From: Cladobotryum mycophilum
Lineage: Eukaryota > Ascomycota > Sordariomycetes > Hypocreales > Hypocreaceae
NCBI GenBank assembly: GCA_036429605.1
Contig: CM071589.1
Location: 5,890,001 to 5,954,000, forward strand
Reading direction: 5' to 3'
DNA length: 64,000 bases
Position numbers and translations under genes: made by a program. Below are positions 33,201 through 43,124 of the stretch, one piece after another. The first letter of the stretch is position 1, and every line of letters starts with the position of its first letter. The notes below the pieces were generated by a model that saw only the letters and a program-made list of their open reading frames with translations, did not search any database and had not been told where the DNA came from.

Positions 33201-34643
33201 GTTACTCAGTCTCAGCCTCTGGTCAGGGTCAAGTCGACGACTCTCCCGCAGTCTTCAGTCATGATCTTGGAGGGCGAGAGACAGATTTTTTCCGTCACGT
33301 TACAAAATACATCCACGACACCAGTAGATTTCATGCTTTTCTCTTTCAAGGACTCAACACAGGAGCCTCTTCAAACAGCGCTTAGCAGCCGGGACGCTAC
33401 GCCGGCTGAACTTCATGAATACGAACTGATTTTGATGAAGAAACAAGCTCTAAGACTTCCTCGAAATGACCAGGGCCGCAACATTGCACCAGGCGGTGAG
33501 GCGACTTTCGAATTCGAAATCCTCGGCAAACCGGGCCTGACGCACGCAACTATCCAGGTGGATTATACGCACCTGGGAGTACCTCGTGATGAGGTGACTG
33601 AGCAATTCTATACAAGGCAGCTTGCGGTAGACATGACTGTGACGGTAAATGCCAGCGTTGAGCTAGCCCGTATCGATGCGATGCCAATGCACGGCCATAT
33701 TCCTCAATCATTGTGGAATCGCCTGGGTGGTGCAACTCCTGCGACGCATGATGAGTATTGTTTGTTGGCAATGGATCTGCGAAATGCTTGGCCCAGTCAA
33801 GTAGCCGTCCGGTTGGAGAGTGAGGATGGCATAGCTGTTGATGAGGACATCCTCCCGGGAAAGACAAGCCGCATCATCATGCCCATCAAAAGGATCTATC
33901 TGGAAGACCCACATGCCTCCATTCCGAGCTTGAATCCTTCGCGAAACAGGCAATTCGTTGTAAGCACGAGCAAGATTTCACCCGAGATGGAGCGAGCCAA
34001 CCGAGAGGCATTCTGGTACCGTGAGAAGATTCTCGACCGCTTAAAGGCAACATGGCGGACGACCTCTGTTCCTAAGAAAAATGGAGCCATTGAGTTGAGG
34101 AATATTCGGTTGACTACGCGCATGATTGACACCATCAGGATTCCGGAAGTCGATATTGATGTTTTCATGCAAGATGCGAATGAGGAGGCAAGCCATGAGC
34201 AAAAGACGACTTATGTGGATGAGTTTATGCAGGTGCGGGTGCACATCACGAACAGAACAAACCGGCCGATATACCCATTAGTTAGGCTGGTTCCAGCTCT
34301 ATGCCACCGCTCCAACAATGTCGCTCTCGATTATACTAGGAAATTTGCCTGGAACGGGACATTGCAGCAGTTGCTTCCCGTACTCAAAGGCAATGACAGC
34401 ACGGATTTTACGATTGGAGTGACGGCGTTGTGCAGAGGCGAGTTTGAGGTTACGGCAACGGTGGAGGAGGTGCAGATATGCGATGATGGTAGTGGTCACG
34501 AAGGTGGCAGGGATGGCGACAAACCGCAGAGGCGGCCGCGATCAGATACCCAGAGGATGATGGATGCGGCGCTCGGAGTCAAAGAACGGAGGATGTGGCA
34601 CTCGAGGCAGCCGTGTATACTGATGGTCAGGGATCGGGAGTAA
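30266..34643 (+). CDS. TRS120: TRAPP II complex subunit Trs120 (TRAPPC9)
   Basis: Trs120 is a large TRAPP II-specific subunit that directs the complex to Ypt31/Rab11 at the late Golgi. Model: exons 30266-30431 and 30502-34643, phase 1, 1435 aa, the usual size in filamentous fungi. The N-terminus MSVDPLLPIAPARVKALLLP is the family start, followed by LHAEHVVHLRDI and, across the splice, MFSPLAYPDGAILYNLI and ALSPFDLYREP. A Ser/Pro-rich insert lies at about 215-330. The helical solenoid then carries WRIKGKGRSSVVIGSLYLQA and the Ig-like C-terminal half begins around 740 (ELDIESIRLETEGVEFEA). A late conserved block is RLTTRMIDTIRIPEVDI. The large second exon without introns is typical. Confidence 0.95.
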
Positions 34644-35607
34644 GCAGGCTGGTGTTGGCTCGGGGTGCTGCGCCCTGACGTCCTCATCTTCGATGAGGGG
34701 GGACTCTTTGCATAGGAGGTGTTTTTTTATGAAGCTCATGGCGACGACATGGCGATGAAAGCGTTGACGCGACAGTATCTTATATGTACGATCCGGAATA
34801 TACATATCTCTATTTTATTATAGCATATGGAAATCAAGACATGAGAATGCATGACGGTGTATTCGATGAGGAGAGGTGAATGAAGGTGAGATGTGAAGAT
34901 GCAGGAGGGGTGGATACATCAGCATGTACGGGCTGTTTTGCTTTTTCGATGGTGTCTTGGCGTAGGGACTTTCAGGGACCTACGGCGTACTTCTCTTGGT
35001 ACTTGGAGAGTCGTGATACCAACGCCCAGACAACCAATCCTTTATCTACTTGGTGCTACTGTGAGATGATATATGTACCTCATACTTGCGTGCATCAAAT
35101 CAGACCGCTTCAAAGGATTGAAAAGAGTTTTTGAAGAAACGCCACCAATTTTTTTATTGTATTCCGAATAAACTAGAATTAATTGATTTTTTTTATTGCT
35201 CCTTTCCCTCCTTGCCTCCCTCCCTCCTTTTTATCGTCACCCACATGCCATGCACACACTTTCTTAGTTTGAACCATTGGACCCGGCTCTATGCGGCAAT
35301 TCCGAACTTACCCCCGGGGTAATGCCTCCTCCTCTCTTTCTCTTAGTGAGGGTGAGAGTGGGAGGAGGATTCGTACGTACATACAATTTCCATTTTCGAA
35401 CCAACAAGGTGTCAGACTTTTTTACCCGAGAGGTTCTTGCCTTATCTCTCTCACTGTGTGTGTGTGTTGACTCAGGACTCTTATTTCTTCCTTCTTTGTC
35501 TTTTTTCTTTTTTCTTTCTCTCTCACTCACCCGCTTCTCCACTCCTTTATGGAATGACAACAGATGGTTGAGAACAAAAATTGTTCATAGTCGACAATTT
35601 TTTTACC
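34644..35607. other. Intergenic TRS120 / PABA synthase
   Basis: 964 bases. A T-rich stretch at 35145-35240 and a CT-rich leader at 35440-35600 precede the PABA synthase ATG. No other gene seen. Confidence 0.6.
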
Positions 35608-38269
35608 ATGCCTCTCCTACGAACTCCCTCGCCATCCTCACCCACCATAGAGGACCGCTCCCATCCTGATGAGCGAGAAGTCCAGCACCGCTATCGGCGC
35701 ATTCTCTTCTTAGATGCCTATGACTCGTTCACCAACAACATTGTCTCGCTTCTCAAGGATGCGCTGGGTCATGATGTTTTAATTCATGTTTTGCACATGG
35801 ACCTCAAGACTCTCCATTCGGACCCCACCCCAGATTGGACCCCAGACGAATTCCTCGCTCGCCTACCGGGCTTTGATGCCGTCGTGTGCGGACCGGGACC
35901 CGGATCGCCGCTTTGCGATGCGGATGTTGGCGTGTTTCGACTGCTCTGGAGTTTACCCCGCGAGAGGGCTGTGCCGGTCCTGGGCATCTGTCTTGGATTT
36001 CAGAGCTTGGTCGCCTATTTTGGGGGTGGGATTAGGAAGTTGAGAAGGGGCTTGCACGGCATGGTGAGGGAGATTGAGCATCGAGGGGGCGCTCATCGTC
36101 TGCGGACATCTTCAGAGGCGTGCCGCCATTCAGGGCGACTCTGTATCACAGCCTTTGTGCAGACGTTGGACAGGATGATGTATCCGAGAAGGCGTGGAAG
36201 ACAAAGATGTGGCAATCGCCTACGGTTGCCCCGGATCTGATTCCCTTGGCGTGGACGCTGGAACGCGGGGACCTGGGAGACGAGCGCATCTTGATGGGAG
36301 TACGACACGCGAAGTTACCGTTTTGGGGTGTCCAGTATCATCCCGAGTCGGTTTGCACAGATCCAGCGGCGCGCACCGTGTTGACGAACTGGTTCAGCCA
36401 GGCGCTCAAGTGGAATGAATCGACAGGAAGAGTGGTCCGGTACTCAACCCCGTCAGAGTACTCGGACAGTCTAGACCCATGCAGGATTATCCAGCAGAGC
36501 ATAACATCTGAGAGGACACTTGCTACCCGGAAATGGTGGCGGGATATGCAATTTGGAATAGCAACGTCCGAGTTGACATCGACATACCATGCTCGACAGA
36601 TTAAACTCCCCGATGGCGTCGACGCGGCGGATGTGGCAGAGGTACTGGGTTTGGGAGATGTCGATACTATGATTCTTGATTCTTCAAGCACTGTCACCGG
36701 CGACCCCCTGGCCCGAAATAGCATCCTTGCATTGGACGTGGACAAGGCGCTGCGCTTTGAGTATCACGTGGGAGACAACTACGTAACGCTTCGACGACTG
36801 GGAACTTTGGATCGAGACGAAGAACGACAGGTAATTCGCATTGATGATGGAAAGGAACACGGCCCATACGACGTTTGGAACGTTATTTCCGAATACTGGC
36901 AACGACGCAGAGTGCCTAGCGAAGAGAAGCAAGAGCCTGCGTTTAAAGGAGGACTCATGGGATTTGTTACTTATGAGATGGGACTCGGCGCACTTAGTCC
37001 TGGGATGGTCTCCATGAACAGGGGGCATGATAGACCAGATCTATGTTTTGCTTGGGTCACGAAGAGCATTGTTTTGGATCATCAGGCTGGAGTGGCCTAT
37101 ATTCAAACCATGGCAACATCAGAATCAGACGCCTTGTCATGGATCGAGGATATTGCTGACAAGGTTGAGAACTCCCTAGCGTGGCAATGCCCTGGATCTG
37201 GCACGGAATCATATAAGCCTACCTCTGCGAAGAAGCGAACCAACGAGGAGCTATACCGACAAGTTCAAGAATCAAAGGGCAGGTTGCGCTTCGGGACCCC
37301 TAATTCGGAAAAGTACGAGGACGATGTGCGACAGTGCCAAGTGGCAATCAGCGAGGGTCATTCATACGAGCTCTGTTTAACAGGACAGACGACTATGACT
37401 CGGCCTCTGGGTAATGATGTTCCGCATCATTTGCGAGGATCGACAATTCATGGACCTTACGAATCGAAACGCGAGAATGGGCTACGATCTGCTGAGAAAA
37501 GCTCAAAGCATGGCACTCCGTGGGAGCTTTACAGAACTCTTCGCGCCAAGCAGCCCGCCCCCTTTGGCTCCTTTATACGACTCGGTGGTGCCACCATCAT
37601 CAGTAGTTCCCCCGAGCGCTTCCTCACCCACGATGCCAAGGGACTCTGCTCAATGCGACCTATGAAAGGCACGGTGCGAAAGTCGGAAGCTGTTTCAACA
37701 CTCGCTCAAGCCGAGAAGCTTCTGCACATTCCCAAGGAAGAAGCAGAGAATCTGATGATTGTGGATCTTGTGAGGCATGATTTGCATGGTGTTTGCGGTG
37801 CCGGGGCTGTTACTGTGCCGGATTTGCTCAAAGTGGAGGAATACGCCAGCGTCTTTCAGATGATTACTGTGGTGAACGGCCAATTGCCCGGGGACCAGCA
37901 GGACCAGTCTTCAATGAATGGGTTGGATGTCCTCGCTGCTGCGCTCCCGCCTGGAAGTATGACCGGAGCGCCCAAGAAGCGAAGCTGCGAGCTCCTCCGC
38001 GTCATCGAACCGACCGAACGAAGCCTCTACTCCGGCGTGGTGGGATACCTTGACATTAAGGGCCAAGGAGACTGGAGCGTCACTATCAGGACCATGTTCC
38101 GCTGGGACGACGAGACGGCTCCTCCTGAAGAGGGGAGATTGAGCCGCGGGAAGTATGGCGCATTGGTGCTGGAGGAGCGGTCACCACGCTAAGCACGCCC
38201 GAGGGAGAGAGAGAAGAGATGTTTACAAAGCTTTGCGGACCACTCGGCATATTCACGGATGTGGCATAG
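35608..38269 (+). CDS. pabaA: Bifunctional para-aminobenzoate (ADC) synthase, two frame breaks
   Basis: Fused PabA-PabB makes aminodeoxychorismate from chorismate and glutamine for folate. The glutaminase domain has DAYDSFTNNI, VVCGPGPGSP, nucleophile Cys in GICLGFQSL, ATLYHSL and the catalytic His/Glu in VQYHPES. The PabB domain has KGGLMGFVTYEMG, SYELCLTGQTT, SSSPERFL, MRPMKGT (the Lys characteristic of ADC synthase rather than anthranilate synthase) and PPGSMTGAPKKRS. Frame 1 runs from 35608 to a G5 run at 36085-36089, frame 2 from there to 38153-38157, and frame 3 gives WRIGAGGAVTTLSTPEGE to TAG 38267-38269. One base added at each break joins all three into 887 aa with no conserved residue lost, so assembly deletions are likely. 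No introns. Without correction the enzyme would lack a chorismate-binding end. Confidence 0.92.
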
Positions 38270-38748
38270 AGCATTTTGGGTTTTTGGGAAGACTTACAAA
38301 ACAGTCTTGGATAAATAGGAGGGTGGAAGGGTTAGAAAAGGGATACCTCAACGTATGCATGTCAGGGAGTTTTACGGTTCAACATATAGGAATTTAGAAC
38401 AGACATTGATTGGGACGGGGGCAGGGAAGCCAAAGAGGGCGCAAAGCAGTGAAATCATTTGATATTCTTTCATTAATGGAAAAAAACACATGCAATCAAG
38501 ACAAGAACATCCAGTTTAAATCAGGGCCAAAAACAAAAACACCAAATAGATAAGGAAGAAAGGACCGCTTATGCATGGTGAAGTTTCCCATGAAAAAGAA
38601 ATATAGTACACATGATACGTCGTACAGGAAATTAGAAGCCCATTTCTCCAAGAAAAGATGATTTCCGATTTCTCCCGTTGGTTAAAAGCAAGCATTCTTG
38701 CGCAAGGTGTTGTTGAAGAGTGCATTATGAGAGAAAGAGTCGAGCGTT
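38270..38748. other. Convergent intergenic PABA synthase / VPS55
   Basis: 479 bases between facing 3' ends, A-rich around 38480-38600. No gene seen. Confidence 0.6.
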
Positions 38749-39232
38749 CTAGAATTCTTGGTCTTCCTGAAAGAACATGCCGAAGCTGATGATGGTGCCG
38801 TAGATGAGAAGACCACCGGTAATGGACATGATCATGGCTTCAGGTCGGATGAGTTCGGAGTGCGCGAGAACAACGGGTAAGGCTGGATCAATGGTTAGAT
38901 GACACTTTCTCATGTAGATGCAAGAAAACATCTTCCTAGGAGAGGAGGCTGCTGCTTGACGAGGATGTAAACTAACCAATTCCCATGACGACAAAGAATC
39001 CGGTAAAGAATCGTCCCAGATCGAGCACCGCCGCGCCGCCGCTCTCCACAAAGTCGTCCGGGTTGGCGCAGCGGCTGCAGATCCAGTTGGGGATGGGCGC
39101 AATGATGTAGGTGGCGACGACGAGGAGGGGGTAGTAGGCCTTGAAGAGGGCGCAGGAGAGGATGACGAGGAGGAAGCCCACGGCGAGGACGAAGGAGAGG
39201 GCGATGATGGTTTTGAGGCCGGCGCTGGGCAT
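38749..39232 (-). CDS. VPS55: Endosomal sorting protein Vps55 (LEPROT family)
   Basis: Small tetraspan protein that with Vps68 acts in late endosome to vacuole traffic. Model: exons 39232-38977 and 38882-38749, phase 1 (129 aa, normal length). Four hydrophobic segments are visible: ALSFVLAVGFLLVILSCALF, YYPLLVVATYIIAPIPNW, GRFFTGFFVVMGIALPVVLA (across the splice) and MIMSITGGLLIYGTIISFGM. ICSRCANPDD between segments 2 and 3 and HSELIRPEAM before the last are family blocks. The GTTAGT donor is less common but gives the conserved junction. Divergent from MAK16. Confidence 0.94.
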
Positions 39233-39849
39233 GGTGGGCGATTGGGGTGGATGGGCCGTTTGGAGAGGTGGATTGATGAGCCGCCCTTGCGGAAATGGGA
39301 GAGTGTGAGATTAGAGGTTGCGTCGTGTATGGGATAGGAAGCTTAGAGAGATGCGAGATCTATGGTAGCTGGCTTGGTGTGTCGAGGGAGGTTTCGCTGG
39401 ATGAATGAGTGTCGAGGTGTTGTTGTAGGCGGCTGATGGCGGCGATGTGACGCAGCGCAATAGCTGACACTATTAGGACCCAGCTGTTGGCCTTGGTGGA
39501 GGAGTCGTCACCACAAAGCTTTGCAAGGGCATGTTCACGGAAGCAAAGATAATCCGGCAAGGTTTTGGAGGAGGAGCCAACAGCAAAGTGCGCAGAGGCC
39601 AACAATGGCAAGCGGTGAAGGGCTCACTGGGCAAGCTTGTGGCTGGGGCGCTACTGCAGTTGAATGGGCCGGCAAAAAAAAATCTCGATGTTCTCTGGAC
39701 GAGAAGAAATCCGCCCCGCCAGTAACTTTTTTCTGGAGAAAGCCAGCAGCTCTTTTGCATCTACATATCCAAAAAGAAGAAAGCAACCAATTGTTTTGCT
39801 ATTTCCCCAAAGCCCGTCTCATAAGTGAGAGACTGTCTTTTTCGCAAAG
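39233..39849. promoter_or_regulatory. Divergent promoter region VPS55 / MAK16
   Basis: 617 bases between start codons. No TATA box or repeat stands out. Promoter content is inferred from gene orientation. Confidence 0.5.
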
Positions 39850-40899
39850 ATGGCGTCTGATGAGATTATCTGGCAAATTATAAACCAACAGTTTTGCGCC
39901 TTCAAGCTAAAGTAAGTTGTCAATGAAGAGGAAGGAGAAGAAGAAGAAAACCCTGCAACTCTTCACTCAAGGACAAAAGGCTTTCATCATCTACGAACAA
40001 GGCTGCTAACAATTGATTACCAAAAAAGAACGGACAAGAAGCAAAACTTTTGCCGCAATGAGTACAACGTCACGGGTCTCTGCAATCGCCAGTCATGCCC
40101 CCTCGCCAACTCGCGGTATGCTACCGTTCGGCGGCACCCGACCAAGGATACGCTATACCTCTACATGAAGACGGTTGAGCGAGCGCACTTGCCGTCCAAG
40201 ATGTGGGAGCGCATCAAGCTCTCCAACAACTACACCAAGGCGCTGGAGCAGATTGACGAGAGGCTCATCTACTGGCCCAAGTTCCTGATCCATAAGTGCA
40301 AGCAGCGACTTACCCGTCTGACCCAAGTCCAAATTCGCATGCGAAGGATCGCGGCCGAGGAAGAGCGCCTGGGTGAGAAGTTGGTTCCCAAGATGGCTCC
40401 CAAGATCAAGCACCGTGAAGCTGCGAGAGAGCGCAAGGCTGAGGCGGCGGCCAAGCTGGAGCGAACCATTGAGAGAGAACTGCTGGAGCGTCTGCGACAG
40501 GGTGCTTATGGTGACCAGCCCCTCAACGTTAGCGAGGATATCTGGAAGAAGGTTCTCAACGCCATGGAGCGCGATGGTCAAGGCCAGAGGGACAAGGACA
40601 TGGACAAGGGCATCGAGGATGATGATGAGGAAGATGCCGAGGAGCTTGACAGCGAGGAGGAGGATGATGCCGAGCTCGCTGTCGAGTATGTCTCTGACCT
40701 TGACGAGAGCGAGGACGAGCTCGAGGATCTTGAGGACTGGCTGGAGAGCGAGGAGGAGGAGGAGGAGGACAGCGAGGAGTCCGAGACGGAGAAGGCTGGC
40801 GCCAAGCGCAAGCGTGGCAGGGCCATCAAGATGAACAACAAGAAGCCAAAGCAGCAGGAGAAGGAGAAGCTGACATTGACCAACGATCTGACTTGGTAG
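39850..40899 (+). CDS. MAK16: Ribosome biogenesis protein Mak16
   Basis: Nucleolar factor of early 60S (66S) pre-ribosomes. Model: exons 39850-39911 and 40029-40899, phase 2 (310 aa). The N-terminus has MASDEIIWQIINQQFCAFK, then a Cys cluster FCRNEYNVTGLCNRQSCPLA that resembles the metal-binding part of the family, LYLYMKTVERAHLPSKMWE and a long basic helical region. An acidic tract of Asp/Glu covers about 205-265, followed by a basic tail (AKRKRGRAIKMNNKKPK) that probably gives nucleolar targeting. The acceptor sits in an A-rich stretch (AAAAAAG), but the protein junction FKLK-TDKKQNFCRNEYN is exact. Confidence 0.95.
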
Positions 40900-41754
40900 T
40901 GGAATTAATTGAGGGGGAACTGTGGATATTACCAGAATGTTGCATTACAAAAAAGGGGAGGGGATGGGACGAGGATGGGACGGGGTACAAACGTGTAGCG
41001 ACGATGAGGCATTGCGGCGTTCGGATACCAATAAAAATGAATACTTTCTTTGTTCACAACTTTTTTCTTTCTTCTTCCTATGGCAACATGTTGAATTAAG
41101 GTTGAAATAAAGAGTGCAACGTTGATATTCACTATTAGCTACCTAGCAGTAGTCCAAATAGTACTTTGTAGGTTGCCTGCAAGGTTGCTTCGTCCTGGGG
41201 GCTGTCGTGTGAGGCTAAACCCCACTTAAGCTGAAGCTGGAGAAGGAGCCGTTAGAGTTAGTGCCCACAGTGCACACCCGGGAGGCTCTGCTTCTGCCAC
41301 CTCCATTAAGCAGCCAGCCTTTCAACCCCACGTCATTCGCCCTTTCTCCTTTCTCCCTTGCATGAAAAGGCCACACGCACACACACCCTGACATTCACAC
41401 TCTCACACCCACATCAAACTCCAAAAGTCCTTTGTTTGACCGGCGGGCTTGAAAAAGTCCTACGTCTTGGTTGGACCTGGGAAATTCTGGGCGACGAGAT
41501 GCGAGGACAGGAGGGCAGGTTAATCACACCGCTTATATAAACGCGCAAGGTTCAACAAAGCCGGGCACAATACACCCTGGGAATTCAACCGGCCGACTGA
41601 CCAGCCTCTCCTCCTTATCCTTCTCTATACGAGCTCAACCAGCGACTTTTTCAAACTTGAGCATCTCTCTCTCGCCGACCTATCCTTCTTCAAATTCAAG
41701 AACCTCGGACACACGCACACAAGGACAGAGGAGGATACACCACATGTCGCCACC
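40900..41754 (+). promoter_or_regulatory. Intergenic and promoter of the Mso1-domain gene
   Basis: TATATAA lies at 41534-41540, about 215 bases before the ATG. The stretch 41374-41421 is CA-rich. Between the expected start of transcription and the coding start there is only one upstream ATG (41744), described separately. Confidence 0.6.
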
Positions 41755-41758
41755 ATGA
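41744..41758 (+). promoter_or_regulatory. Four-codon uORF with stop overlapping the main start
   Basis: ATG TCG CCA CCA TGA at 41744-41758. Its TGA shares bases with the main ATG at 41755 (ATGA). It is the first ATG after the TATA box, so ribosomes would meet it first. This could favour leaky scanning or termination-coupled reinitiation. Confidence 0.55.
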
Positions 41759-42636
41759 CCTCCTGGTACTCCAATCTCCTTACCAAAACCTCGTCCCAAA
41801 TCTCCTCCCTCCGGTCCACCCTCCTCTCCAGTGAGGCCGACGGCGAGACCGAAGACGACACACACGTATGCCGCGTGCTGCGCAACTATTACACCGAAAA
41901 GGGCAAGCCCTCTCCTCCCTGGCTTCCCCCCGACCCTAGGGGCGTCGCTGCCCCCGTGCCTCAGCCGTTGTACGCCCAGCCGCAGGTCGGCGCGCGGTAC
42001 GGCGGGTTGAACCCCGGTGGGCAGCAGCAGCAGCAGCAAGGGGGAACCGCGGCGGCCGGCTTTGGTAGTCTGTGGGACAACAAGCCTGCGCCGCAGCAGC
42101 TGCAGGTTCAGACGCAGAGCTTGAGGGCTGGGAGGGCGGGGCAGGGCATGCTGTCACCTGTAGGGCCGGGACCGGGGAGGGATGACTTCTCTTCAAGGCC
42201 GGCTCCTAGTTCGAGGAACGGAAGTTATTCCAATCAGGGAAATCAGACTCCTGTTGGAGGATCGGCGCAGGATCGGTTACGACAGCGTCTTTGGGGCGGA
42301 GCACGGACGACGAGTCCGTCGGCTCAAAACGGACCCTTTCAACCCCCGCCTAGCCCAGGCGGTCATTCAGGAGGAGGGGGTGGGGGCGGTGGTGGAGGTG
42401 GTGGAAGTGGAAACTACGAGGACAGATTTGCACCCGGTGGTTCATACGATAACAGACGTGGTGCTGGACCCATCTCTCCTGGAAGCGGGAACGACAAACC
42501 TTATATGGGATCAAACGCACCGTGGTCAACTGGCGGGGATGATTACATGGGAGGTGGAGGAGGCGGAGGAGGCGGTGGCGGTGGTGGTGGTATTTCTCGA
42601 AAAGGCTTGCCTAGTGGACCGAGGGCCTATAGATGA
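41755..42636 (+). CDS. Mso1 Sec1-binding domain protein, Gly-rich tail
   Basis: Single exon, 293 aa. The first 65 residues match the Mso1-type Sec1-binding domain: MTSWYSNLLTKTSSQISSLR, then STLLSSEADGETEDDTHVCR and VLRNYYTEKGKPSPPWLP. In yeast Mso1 binds the SM protein Sec1 and helps exocytic SNARE assembly. The rest is low complexity: a Gln run at about 91-96, Ser/Gly/Pro stretches and two polyglycine tracts (about 205-217 and 263-276), closing with ISRKGLPSGPRAYR. The tail is probably disordered; its GGN repeats are prone to length change. The chosen ATG has strong context (CACC ATGA) and follows a uORF. Confidence 0.88.
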   Translation: MTSWYSNLLTKTSSQISSLRSTLLSSEADGETEDDTHVCRVLRNYYTEKGKPSPPWLPPDPRGVAAPVPQPLYAQPQVGARYGGLNPGGQQQQQQGGTAAAGFGSLWDNKPAPQQLQVQTQSLRAGRAGQGMLSPVGPGPGRDDFSSRPAPSSRNGSYSNQGNQTPVGGSAQDRLRQRLWGGARTTSPSAQNGPFQPPPSPGGHSGGGGGGGGGGGGSGNYEDRFAPGGSYDNRRGAGPISPGSGNDKPYMGSNAPWSTGGDDYMGGGGGGGGGGGGGGISRKGLPSGPRAYR

Positions 42637-43124
42637 GAGGAGTACTCTATATATACTTTTATATATCACCACTCATGTGGTGGGGGGAGACCTGCTTTAT
42701 GCGGAAGGGATTGGACGATAAGATGAAGGGGGGACGAAGGACTAATTGGATCGAACGTACTCATATTAATGATTCTCTTTAATATCAACTTCAGTTGCAA
42801 TAGAATGACGTTGTAATTTATGAATATTTACTTCTGCCACTATTTTTCTCGTCGAGTTCATTTCTTGTACGGAGTATTGCAACCCTAATTCCCATATTGT
42901 CATGGCCGTTTGGAGAGACAACAGCTTAAATCATCAAATAGCAAAAGCAAATAGCAAAGCACCAAAACACCCCAGTACGCTGTACCTTGTACATACATCC
43001 AGATTACAAGCAAACAAACCAGTCATTTGAAAAGAGAAAAGAAAAGAAAACAGAAAAGAAAAGAGAAGAAAGAAAAAAGACAAGAAAAGAAGAGAAGAAA
43101 ATCCCCCTTGACCAATATTCGCCC
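42637..43124. other. Convergent intergenic with polypurine tract
   Basis: Facing 3' ends of the Mso1-domain gene and GYP7. A run of about 75 A/G bases lies at 43027-43103, which is CU-rich on the GYP7 transcript strand. Confidence 0.6.

Noticed and set aside
36064..36114. A 51-base intron in PABA synthase (GTGAGG...TTCAG) as cause of the frame change
   Set aside because: Its length is a multiple of three so it would not change frame, and it would remove the conserved VREIEH segment.
41680..42039. 119-codon minus-strand frame opposite the Mso1-domain gene
   Set aside because: Shadow of the GC-rich, Gly/Pro-coding sense strand; no domain and no promoter context.
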